Of a stretch of 64,000 nucleotides of DNA, positions 25,512-31,805 are shown piece after piece; positions within the stretch are counted from its first letter, which is position 1, and each line of letters begins with the position of its first letter. The translations under genes and the position numbers were made by a program. The DNA lies in NCBI RefSeq assembly GCF_013391105.1, contig NZ_CP058335.1, forward strand, positions 1,922,001 to 1,986,000, in the 5' to 3' direction. The DNA comes from Natronomonas salina (GTDB taxonomy: Archaea; Halobacteriota; Halobacteria; Halobacteriales; Haloarculaceae). The notes beneath the pieces were generated by a model, which saw only the letters and a program-made list of their open reading frames with translations, was not told the DNA's origin and made no database searches.

Positions 25512-26324
25512 CTAGATCGCGCAGGTGGACTCGTAGGCGACGTCGTGGACGGACTCGATGCCGCCGTCGCCGCAGACCGGGCAGTCGGGACGAGGCTCGA
25601 CCCGGATCTCCTGGAACGTCATGTCGGCGGCGTCGTAGAAGATCATCCGGCCGTCGAGCGTCTCGCCGTAGTCGAGGACGAGCTTGACGGCCTCCGTCGC
25701 CTGGATGCAGCCGACGGTGCCCGGCAGCACCCCGAGGACGCCGGCGGTCGCGCAGTCGGGGACCGTCCCCGGCTCGGGCGCCTCCGGGAAGAGACACCGG
25801 TAGCAGGGCCCGCCCTCGTTGGCTTCGAAGGTGGTGACCTGCCCCTCGAACCGCAGGATTGCGCCGTGGGCGAACGGCACGCCCGCGAGCGTGCAGGCGT
25901 CGTTGACTAGGTACCGCGTCGCGAAGTTGTCCGACCCGTCGACGACGAGGTCGTACTCCGCGAGGAGGTCCTCGACGTTGTCCGCGGTGACGCGCGTCTC
26001 GTGGGTCCGGACCTCGACGTCGGGGTTCTGCCGCTCGACGAAGTCCCGCGCGGAGTCGACCTTCGGGCGGCCGACGTCGGGGTCGCCGTGGATCACCTGC
26101 CGCTGGAGGTTCGAGCGCTCGACGACGTCGTCGTCGGCGATGCCGAGCGTGCCGACGCCCGCCGCCGCGAGGTACTGGATGACCGGCGAACCGAGCCCCC
26201 CGGCGCCGATGCAGAGGACGTCCGCGTCGAGGAGCCGCTTCTGGCCCTCGGGGCCGACGTCGTCCATGATGATGTGCCGGGAGTAGCGGTCCAGCTGTTC
26301 GGCGTCCAGCGAGAGGTCGGTCAT
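25512..26324 (-). CDS. ubaA: E1-like SAMP-activating enzyme / MoeB-ThiF family
   Basis: 270 residues. Adenylation site GAGGLGSP at 40-47, R-Q residues in ERSNLQRQV, VDGSDNFATRY at 128-138, zinc cysteines Cys174/Cys177 and Cys248/Cys251, and the likely catalytic Cys191 in PDCATAG. In Haloferax UbaA adenylates SAMP proteins for protein conjugation and for sulfur transfer to tRNA and molybdopterin. The ATG at 26324 is supported by a minus-strand TTTATAGC box 26 nt upstream. Full length for the family, without a rhodanese domain. Confidence 0.93.
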   Translation of the reverse strand: MTDLSLDAEQLDRYSRHIIMDDVGPEGQKRLLDADVLCIGAGGLGSPVIQYLAAAGVGTLGIADDDVVERSNLQRQVIHGDPDVGRPKVDSARDFVERQNPDVEVRTHETRVTADNVEDLLAEYDLVVDGSDNFATRYLVNDACTLAGVPFAHGAILRFEGQVTTFEANEGGPCYRCLFPEAPEPGTVPDCATAGVLGVLPGTVGCIQATEAVKLVLDYGETLDGRMIFYDAADMTFQEIRVEPRPDCPVCGDGGIESVHDVAYESTCAI

Positions 26325-26388
26325 ACCCCCGCGTAGCGGCCCCGGCTATAAATCCCCGAGGGTGGTGTGCGGCCGGCCGTCCGCGCGG

Positions 26389-26886
26389 TCAGTACTGATC
26401 CTGCTCGCGCCCGGCGTTCCGGAGCAGCAGCGCGACGAGGGCGATCGGCGACAGGAAGGCCAGCACGCCGGCGAGGCCGACCAGCGCCAGCGGGCTACTG
26501 GTGATATCGCCGAGCTCGGCGGAACCGCCGTGCTCGCCCCCTTCGCCGCCCCCGCCGTGCTCGGACGTTCCGGGCTCGCCGCCGGTCTGATTGCCGCCGG
26601 TCTCGTTACCGCCGGTCTGATTGCCGCCAGTCTCATTGCCGCTGGTCTGGTTACCGCCAGTCTGGTTACCGCCCGTTTGGTTGCCGCCGGTCTGGTTGCC
26701 GCCGGTCTCGTTACCGCCCGTTTCGTTGCCGTCGTTCTGTAGCGCGACGGCGTCCCGGGAGCCGTCGGCGTCGGCCGTCCGTGCGGTCGCCGACGACGCG
26801 GACGCCGCGGCCGCGGTCGCCGCGCCGGCACCGACCCGCAGCAGGTCGCGGCGGCCGATCCCGGCCGAGTCGTTGGTGGACGTCAT
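26389..26886 (-). CDS. Tat-exported protein with an N-glycosylation sequon array
   Basis: 165 residues. The N-terminus GRRDLLRVGAGAATAAAASASS is a twin-arginine signal. Residues 54-103 are ten copies of a five-residue unit N-[EQ]-T-[GS]-G; every unit is a sequon (N-x-T) for AglB. A Gly/His/Glu-rich segment follows, and one C-terminal membrane helix (about 127-160) ends in NAGREQDQY. The mature protein should be anchored at the outer face with a heavily glycosylated stalk. No enzymatic domain. Role unknown; structural or mucin-like is inferred. Confidence 0.75.
   Translation of the reverse strand: MTSTNDSAGIGRRDLLRVGAGAATAAAASASSATARTADADGSRDAVALQNDGNETGGNETGGNQTGGNQTGGNQTGGNQTSGNETGGNQTGGNETGGNQTGGEPGTSEHGGGGEGGEHGGSAELGDITSSPLALVGLAGVLAFLSPIALVALLLRNAGREQDQY
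26578..26727 (-). repeat. 15-nt tandem repeat, ten copies
   Basis: Ten in-frame 15-nt units encode N-[EQ]-T-[GS]-G. Codon choice varies among units (GCCGCCGGT/GCCGCCAGT/ACCGCCCGT on the plus strand), so the array is older than the 54-nt repeat at 8461 and is probably kept for the encoded residues. Confidence 0.9.
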
Positions 26887-27003
26887 TGTCGAGGGCTTCT
26901 CCGCCGGCCCACATCAGGATTGTCACTTCCGGCCGCCGACGCCGCGGGGACGCCGGTCCCGCGCGCCGCAAGGTCAAAGAGGCCTCCGGCGGTCGGTCGA
27001 GGT

Positions 27004-27183
27004 ATGCGAACCGAAGACGACATCCGCGAGCGCATCGCGGAACTGGAGTCCCAGTACGACGACTACGACCCGCCGTCCTCGGAGTTCGAGGACACCGCCG
27101 AGGTGGCCATCCTCCGGGCCATCGAGGAGCTCGAGTGGGTCCTCGAGGAGTACGACGAGTCGTCCGGCTTCACCACCTCGTAG
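27004..27183 (+). CDS. Small acidic helical protein, 59 residues
   Basis: MRTEDDIRERIAELESQYDD followed by AEVAILRAIEELEWVLEEYDES: two amphipathic helices, probably a helical hairpin or coiled-coil dimer, very acidic. No membrane segment or Cys. AAGGTCAAAG about 30 nt upstream may be the promoter. It lies between the Tat protein (divergent) and the APC permease (same direction, 147 nt on). Coding is likely from composition. Function unknown. Confidence 0.65.
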   Translation: MRTEDDIRERIAELESQYDDYDPPSSEFEDTAEVAILRAIEELEWVLEEYDESSGFTTS

Positions 27184-27329
27184 CCCGCATCGTTGCCATC
27201 GTAACGCGAGCGACGGCGAGGCGAACCGCCCGGAAACGTTCTCGGCCGAGACGGTGACCGACGTAAAGCGACGGGCGTAGGCGGGGGTACCTTCAAGGCG
27301 GTTCGAGTGAACCGGCCACACAGCTCACG

Positions 27330-28805
27330 ATGTCTGCCGACGACTACAAGCTGATCGACGAACAGGTCGGACTCTGGGGCGCCGTCGCGTTGCTCGTCGG
27401 GACCGCCCTCGGGATGAGCATCTTCATCGTCCCGACGCAGATGGCGGCCGCGGCCGGACCGAGCATCACCGTCGCCATCCTGGCGTCCATCGTGCCGATG
27501 ATCCTCGGCGTCCTGCTGTTGCTCCAGCTCGGCGGCGCCATCCCCGTCGCCGGCGGCATCTACGTCTACGGCTCCCGGCTCGTCGGCCCGTTCTGGGGGA
27601 TGATCGGCGTCACCGTCCCCGTCCTCGCCGTCTGGTCGTACCTGCTGTTCGCGGCGCTGGGCTTCTCGGAGTACCTCAACGGCATCCTCGACAGCCTAGG
27701 GATGGGCGCCGTCCCGCCGTTCCTCGCCGTCTGGTTCCTCCTCGGGCTGTTCCTCGTCCTCAACTACGTCGGCGTCCAGATCGTCACGAAGGTCCAGATC
27801 GGGCTCGTGCTCGTGCTCATCGCCGGGATGCTCGCGTTCGTCCTCTCGAGCGTCCCGCACGTCGACCCCGCGAACTACACGCCCGTCTTCCCCTCCGGCG
27901 AGGGCGAGCCCTTCGAGGGCACCTTCCGGCCGTTCATCCTCGCGGTCGTCACGCTGTACATCCCCTTCCAGGGCTTCGGGATGATAATCGAGATCGGCGA
28001 GGAACTCGAGAACCCCGTCGAGAACATCCCCCGCGTGCTCGGCATCGGGATGGCCATCGTGACGGTGCTGTCGATCGCCATCGTCTTCGCGCTCGTCGGC
28101 GCCATCCCGCTGGAGAACCTGACCGTCTCCGGCGAGATCGGCGTCAACGAGGAGCCCGTCGAGGGCGGCCTCGCCGCCGTCGGCGAGGGGATCCTCCCGG
28201 CCCCGATCCTGCTGTTCGTCGGCTTCGCGGCCCTGCTGGCGGCCGCGACCACCGTCAACACGCTCTTCACCTCCTACTCACGGACCGTGATGCGCGCCGC
28301 CCGCGACGAGGTCGTCCCGGACGTCTTCGCGAAGGTCCACGACCGGTACAACACCCCCCACCGAGCGATCCTGCTGTTCGCCGTCCCGCCGATCGTGGCC
28401 GCGCCGCTGGCCCCCTACTTCGACGCCATCACCGGCCCGGACTTCCTCGACTGGCTCGTCGTCGTGGTCGTCTCCGGCATCTTCATCGCCTTCGCCGTCG
28501 GCGGCGTCGCGCTGTGGAACCTCCCGAAGGTGTTCCCGCAGCGCTACGAACACTCCATCTACAAGCTCCCGATGCCGGTCCTCCGGGTCGTCGCCGTCGG
28601 CAACGTCGTCGTCTCCACGCTGTTCACGCTGCTGGTCGTCAGCAGCGCCCCCTCGGCGTTCGGCGTCGTCCTCCTGTGGATGGTCCTCAGCGCCGCGCTC
28701 TACTTCTACCGCATCCGCGCCTACGAGAAGAAGGGGATCGACCTGAAGTCACGGATGGCGCTGCTGCACAAACACGAGCAGGTCGGCGGCGGCAGCGACG
28801 ACTAA
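27330..28805 (+). CDS. APC-superfamily amino acid/polyamine permease
   Basis: 491 residues with 12 predicted helices. The N-terminal signature VALLVGTALGMSIFIVPTQMAAAAGPS is the unwound TM1 substrate site of the APC family; GGIYVYGSRLVGPFWG follows on TM2-3. IIEIGEELENPVENIPRVL is the conserved loop. It takes up amino acids or amines with H+ or Na+; the substrate cannot be named. The gene ends 5 nt before the CCACTTTTTGCAC border of repeat copy 2. Confidence 0.9.
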   Translation: MSADDYKLIDEQVGLWGAVALLVGTALGMSIFIVPTQMAAAAGPSITVAILASIVPMILGVLLLLQLGGAIPVAGGIYVYGSRLVGPFWGMIGVTVPVLAVWSYLLFAALGFSEYLNGILDSLGMGAVPPFLAVWFLLGLFLVLNYVGVQIVTKVQIGLVLVLIAGMLAFVLSSVPHVDPANYTPVFPSGEGEPFEGTFRPFILAVVTLYIPFQGFGMIIEIGEELENPVENIPRVLGIGMAIVTVLSIAIVFALVGAIPLENLTVSGEIGVNEEPVEGGLAAVGEGILPAPILLFVGFAALLAAATTVNTLFTSYSRTVMRAARDEVVPDVFAKVHDRYNTPHRAILLFAVPPIVAAPLAPYFDAITGPDFLDWLVVVVVSGIFIAFAVGGVALWNLPKVFPQRYEHSIYKLPMPVLRVVAVGNVVVSTLFTLLVVSSAPSAFGVVLLWMVLSAALYFYRIRAYEKKGIDLKSRMALLHKHEQVGGGSDD

Positions 28806-28807
28806 CT

Positions 28808-28990
28808 CCCACTTTTTGCACGCTCCGCGGGTTCGCCGCCGACGGCGAACACCGGTCGCGTGGCGGCGAAGCCGCCACGTCGTACGGTTGCGGGCCAGTG
28901 GCCCGCAACCCACGCGGCAAAAACACGGGTGTAAATAGGCGCGCGTGCTCCCTTCGGCACCTTTGGCGCCTCCAGTCTGCGCGCGCTACC
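28808..28990 (-). repeat. Hairpin-rich intergenic element, copy 2
   Basis: Inverted relative to copy 1 at 737-911 and again between convergent genes. It opens with CCACTTTTTGCACG beside the permease stop. Stems: 28831-28850 (8-bp arms), 28859-28879 (9-bp arms, GAA loop), 28886-28910 (11-bp arms, AGT loop) and 28956-28970 (6 bp; paired through G-U only as minus-strand RNA). The outer GCGCGCGC/GCACGCGC stem matches copy 1. Copy 2 has three stems where copy 1 has one, so the element is modular. Confidence 0.75.
28813..28817 (+). terminator. T5 tract after the permease
   Basis: TTTTT within CCACTTTTTGCAC, 8 nt past the permease TAA and before GC-rich stems. It is the same arrangement as after engB (902-906, minus strand), so it probably ends the permease transcript. 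Confidence 0.5.
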
Positions 28991-29178
28991 GAGCGCTCAC
29001 TCCGTTCGCGCTCGGAGAACCGCTCGCTCCCGACGGTCGCTCGCGGATGCTGGACTGCACGAATGCAGCCCGCTGCCGCGGTGGCTCCATGTACTGCTCT
29101 GCCGAGAGTGACCAGCCAGGAGAGACATCCATCCGGTGGCTGGCAAGGCGGGCTTTGTAGCCGGTGGTTGCGGCGTCG
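28991..29178. other. Gene-free tail beyond repeat copy 2
   Basis: Between the repeat core and the msrA stop. It holds more short palindromes: CGAGCG...CGCTCG near 28990-29015, CTGCACGAATGCAG at 29054-29067 and a CCAGCC...GGCTGG pair near 29112-29143. No reading frame looks coding. It may belong to the element or be an msrA 3' untranslated region. Confidence 0.4.
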
Positions 29179-29733
29179 CTAGTCGTCGGACGCTTCGGCG
29201 CCTCGCCGGCCCTCGACCTTCTCCTCGAACTTCTCGCGGACCTTCTCGACCTTGGGCGCGGCGTGCATGCTGCAGTAGGCGTCGTTGGGGTTCTTCTCGA
29301 AGTAGTTCTGGTGGTACTCCTCCGCCTCGTAGAACGCATCGAGTTCCTCGAGTTCGGTGACGACGTCGTCGTCGTACTCCTCGTCGAGGGCCTCGATGTA
29401 CGCGGCAGCCTGTTGGCGCTGGTCGTCGTCCTCGAAGAGGACGATCGAGCGGTACTGAGTGCCGACGTCCGGCCCCTGCCGGTTCAGCTGCGTCGGGTCG
29501 TGGACGGCGAAGAACACCTCCAGCAACTCGTCGTAGCCGATTGCCTTGGGGTCGTAGGCGACCCGGACGACCTCGGCGTGGCCGGTCTCCTCCCGACAGA
29601 CCGCCTCGTAGCTGGGGTCCTCGACGTGGCCGCCGGCGTAGCCGGAGGTCACCGACTCGACGCCGTCGAGTTCCTCGAACGCCGCCTCGACACACCAGAA
29701 GCACCCGCCGCCGAACGTCGCTGTCTCGGTCAT
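29179..29733 (-). CDS. msrA: Peptide methionine-S-sulfoxide reductase
   Basis: 184 residues. The active site GCFWC is at 10-14 (nucleophile Cys11), followed by GYAGG and the family blocks THAEVVRV-like GHAEVVRVAYDP, HDPTQLNRQGPDVGTQYRS and YHQNYFEKNPNDAYC with the resolving Cys near the end. It repairs oxidised methionine with thioredoxin. The ATG at 29733 was chosen because MTETATFGGGCFWC is the standard start and an AT box (GATACATAC, minus strand) lies about 30 nt upstream. Confidence 0.96.
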   Translation of the reverse strand: MTETATFGGGCFWCVEAAFEELDGVESVTSGYAGGHVEDPSYEAVCREETGHAEVVRVAYDPKAIGYDELLEVFFAVHDPTQLNRQGPDVGTQYRSIVLFEDDDQRQQAAAYIEALDEEYDDDVVTELEELDAFYEAEEYHQNYFEKNPNDAYCSMHAAPKVEKVREKFEEKVEGRRGAEASDD

Positions 29734-29840
29734 AGCTACGTGAGATAGGGCCGCGATTCGTATGTATCTGACGCGCGTCGCGGTCCCAGCGTCCGGGAAC
29801 CGGCAGAACGTCTTAGTGACCGCCACGCGAGTGAGCGACC

Positions 29841-30272
29841 ATGTACGACCGGATCCTGCTGCCGACGGACGGCAGCGACGCCAGCGACCGCGCGGTCGAG
29901 CAGGCCGTCGGGCTCGCCCGGGAGACCGGCGCGGCCCTCCACGTGCTGTTCGTCGTCGAGGACATCCCCTACGCCCCGGAGATGATGGACGACCAGGTCG
30001 AGGGGCAGCTCCGCGAGATCGGCGAGGAGGCCATCGAGACGATCCGCGCCCGCGCCGACGAGGCGGGCGTCGAGGTCGTCGCCACGCTCCGGGAGGGCGT
30101 CCCCCACGCCACCATCCTCGAGTACGCCGACGAGGCCGACGCCGACGTCGTCGTGATGGGCACCCACGGCCGCAGCGGGCTGGACCGCTACCTGCTCGGC
30201 AGCGTCACCGAGCGGGTCGTCCGCACGTCCGAGGTGCCGGTGCTGACCGTCCGGATGGACGAGGAGGAGTGA
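29841..30272 (+). CDS. Universal stress protein (UspA fold), ATP-binding type
   Basis: 143 residues. MYDRILLPTDGSDASDRAVE starts the fold, and VVMGTHGRSGLDRYLLGSVTERVV carries the complete GxxGx9GS nucleotide loop. It is the best-conserved of the four UspA proteins in the window. GTCTTAGTG about 30 nt upstream may be the TATA box. It sits near msrA (divergent), so an oxidative or general stress setting is plausible. Confidence 0.92.
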   Translation: MYDRILLPTDGSDASDRAVEQAVGLARETGAALHVLFVVEDIPYAPEMMDDQVEGQLREIGEEAIETIRARADEAGVEVVATLREGVPHATILEYADEADADVVVMGTHGRSGLDRYLLGSVTERVVRTSEVPVLTVRMDEEE

Positions 30273-30276
30273 GTGG

Positions 30277-30555
30277 CTACTTCAGGCCGAAAGCCCGCAG
30301 CGAGGCGTAACCGGCGGTGACCGACAGCGCCGCGGCGACGGCCGCCAGCAGGAGGTACGCGGGGGCGGTCGTCGCGCCGTAGGCGGTCGCCTGGACGGCG
30401 CCGAAGCCCGCCATCGCCGCCAGCCACAGCAGGCCGACGCCGTAGATGGCGCCGCGGACGGTGACCAGCCCGTCGGGCGGCCCCTCGGCGTCGCCGTCGG
30501 CGTCCGGGTCGGCGGCGCGGTCGGCGTCCGCGTCGGCCGCGGTGCCGTCGTTCAT
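30277..30555 (-). CDS. Small two-helix membrane protein
   Basis: 92 residues. An acidic Asp/Ala-rich N-terminal tail (about 30 residues) is followed by two hydrophobic helices (AIYGVGLLWLAAMAGFGAVQA and APAYLLLAAVAAALSVTAGY). Both ends should face the same side. The protein converges on the stress-protein gene with a 4-nt gap. It resembles haloarchaeal conserved membrane proteins of unknown function; no motif was recognised. Confidence 0.65.
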   Translation of the reverse strand: MNDGTAADADADRAADPDADGDAEGPPDGLVTVRGAIYGVGLLWLAAMAGFGAVQATAYGATTAPAYLLLAAVAAALSVTAGYASLRAFGLK

Positions 30556-30635
30556 ACCTCGAGGCGGGGCTCCGGGCCGATAAGCGACTCGAATCCGGCG
30601 ATAGCTTATTGGCGGTGGCGGCGCCCTCAACGGGC

Positions 30636-31352
30636 ATGCCAGAACTCCCGGTCACCGACGAACAGCTCCGGCGGCTCGAGTCGGTCTGTTCGGACCTCGA
30701 GGCCGCCTACGTCGGCCCCTACGGTCGGGTCGATCCCGACGACGCCCTCGAGTACCTGCTCGACACCTACACGCCCCCAGAGGAAGCGGCGGAAGCGGAG
30801 ACGGCGGGAGCGGAGGAGGAGACAGATGGCGCCGCCGAGTCCGGGACTGGAACGTCGGAGTCGGAATCGGAGTCCGCGGACGGGATCGACACCGCCGACC
30901 TGACGGCCATCGAAGGCGTCGGCGAGGTGACCGCGTCGGCGCTGCTCGAGGCCGGCTTCGACTCGCCGGCGGCGATCGAGGCCGCCGACCCGGAGGCGCT
31001 GACCGCCGCCGAGGGCGTCGGCGAGAAGCAGGCGGTCGACATCGTCGCCGCCGCCGCGGCGATGGACGCCCCGGCGGCCGAGGCTGACGCCGACGAGGGG
31101 GCGGACGTGGAGACTGACGCCGGCGCCGGGAGCGACGGTGCGAGCGGCACCGGCCCGGGTGCCGACGACCGGGCGAACGACAGTCCCGAGGACACCCTCC
31201 AGCAGGCGATGAGCCTGCTGGACGCCCACGACGACCGGTGGCGGGAGTCCAGCGGCGACGAGCCCTACGAGGTCGACCTGCCCGACGGGTCGACCGAGGC
31301 CGTCCGCACGAAGGACGACGTCAAGCGCCTGCTGTTCAAGCACTGGCGATAG
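30636..31352 (+). CDS. Helix-hairpin-helix domain protein
   Basis: 238 residues. The N-terminus (PVTDEQLRRLESVCSDLEAAY) is helical. A Ser/Glu linker leads to two HhH motifs (IDTADLTAIEGVGEVTASALLEAGF and EALTAAEGVGEKQAVDIVAA, about 85-140), which bind the DNA backbone non-specifically. After another disordered acidic linker, the C-terminus (EVDLPDGSTEAVRTKDDVKRLLFKHWR) is a compact motif. Its stop abuts the next start with no gap. A role in DNA maintenance is inferred from HhH alone. Confidence 0.82.
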   Translation: MPELPVTDEQLRRLESVCSDLEAAYVGPYGRVDPDDALEYLLDTYTPPEEAAEAETAGAEEETDGAAESGTGTSESESESADGIDTADLTAIEGVGEVTASALLEAGFDSPAAIEAADPEALTAAEGVGEKQAVDIVAAAAAMDAPAAEADADEGADVETDAGAGSDGASGTGPGADDRANDSPEDTLQQAMSLLDAHDDRWRESSGDEPYEVDLPDGSTEAVRTKDDVKRLLFKHWR

Positions 31353-31763
31353 ATGGGCGTGCTCGCCCGACTGCGCGCGTGGTGGCGCCGACGGTTCGGA
31401 TCCGGCGGCGCCGACGCGCCGTCCGACCACGAGTGCGCCGTCTGCGGGACGGCCGTCGACGACCCCGACGGCCCGTGTCCGCTGTGTCGGTCTACAGATA
31501 TCGTCCGCGCAGGCCCGAAAACCAGCGCGGGAGGTGAAGGCGAGTCGGTCGCGAAACCGGAGGCCAGCCGGCGCGTCGCCGCTGGCGACGACGCCTCGGT
31601 CGGCCGCCTCCGGCAGCTCCGCGACGACGGTGAGCTTCTCGAGCGGTACGCCGACCGCTGGCAGTCGGTCGACGGCGGCTTCCGGGTCGAGACGAGCGGT
31701 GGGACGCAGGTCGTCGACTCCCGCGAGGAGGTCGTCGCGCTGCTCCGCGCCGAGGCCGGCTGA
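31353..31763 (+). CDS. Zinc-ribbon protein paired with the HhH protein
   Basis: 136 residues. A basic N-terminal helix (LARLRAWWRRRFG), then CAVCGTAVDDPDGPCPLC, a compact zinc knuckle pair. The C-terminal half (RLRQLRDDGELLERYADRWQSVDGGFRVETSGGTQVVDSREEVVALLR) parallels the C-terminal end of the HhH protein just before it (dispositions 'KDDVKRLL' and 'REEVVALL'), so the two may share a domain. The start directly follows the TAG of the HhH gene, so the pair is co-translated. Confidence 0.78.
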   Translation: MGVLARLRAWWRRRFGSGGADAPSDHECAVCGTAVDDPDGPCPLCRSTDIVRAGPKTSAGGEGESVAKPEASRRVAAGDDASVGRLRQLRDDGELLERYADRWQSVDGGFRVETSGGTQVVDSREEVVALLRAEAG

Positions 31764-31805
31764 CGGCCGCCACGCTCATACCGTCCCGCCGGAAACGAGG
31801 GGGTG

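Noticed and set aside
26578-26727. A CRISPR-like array from regular 15-nt spacing
   Set aside because: The units are contiguous, in frame and encode a protein repeat; there are no spacers and no cas genes in the window.
28931-29160. Small frames within repeat copy 2 that could be annotated as genes
   Set aside because: They are made of the same palindromic repeats as copy 1 and have no homology to one another as proteins.
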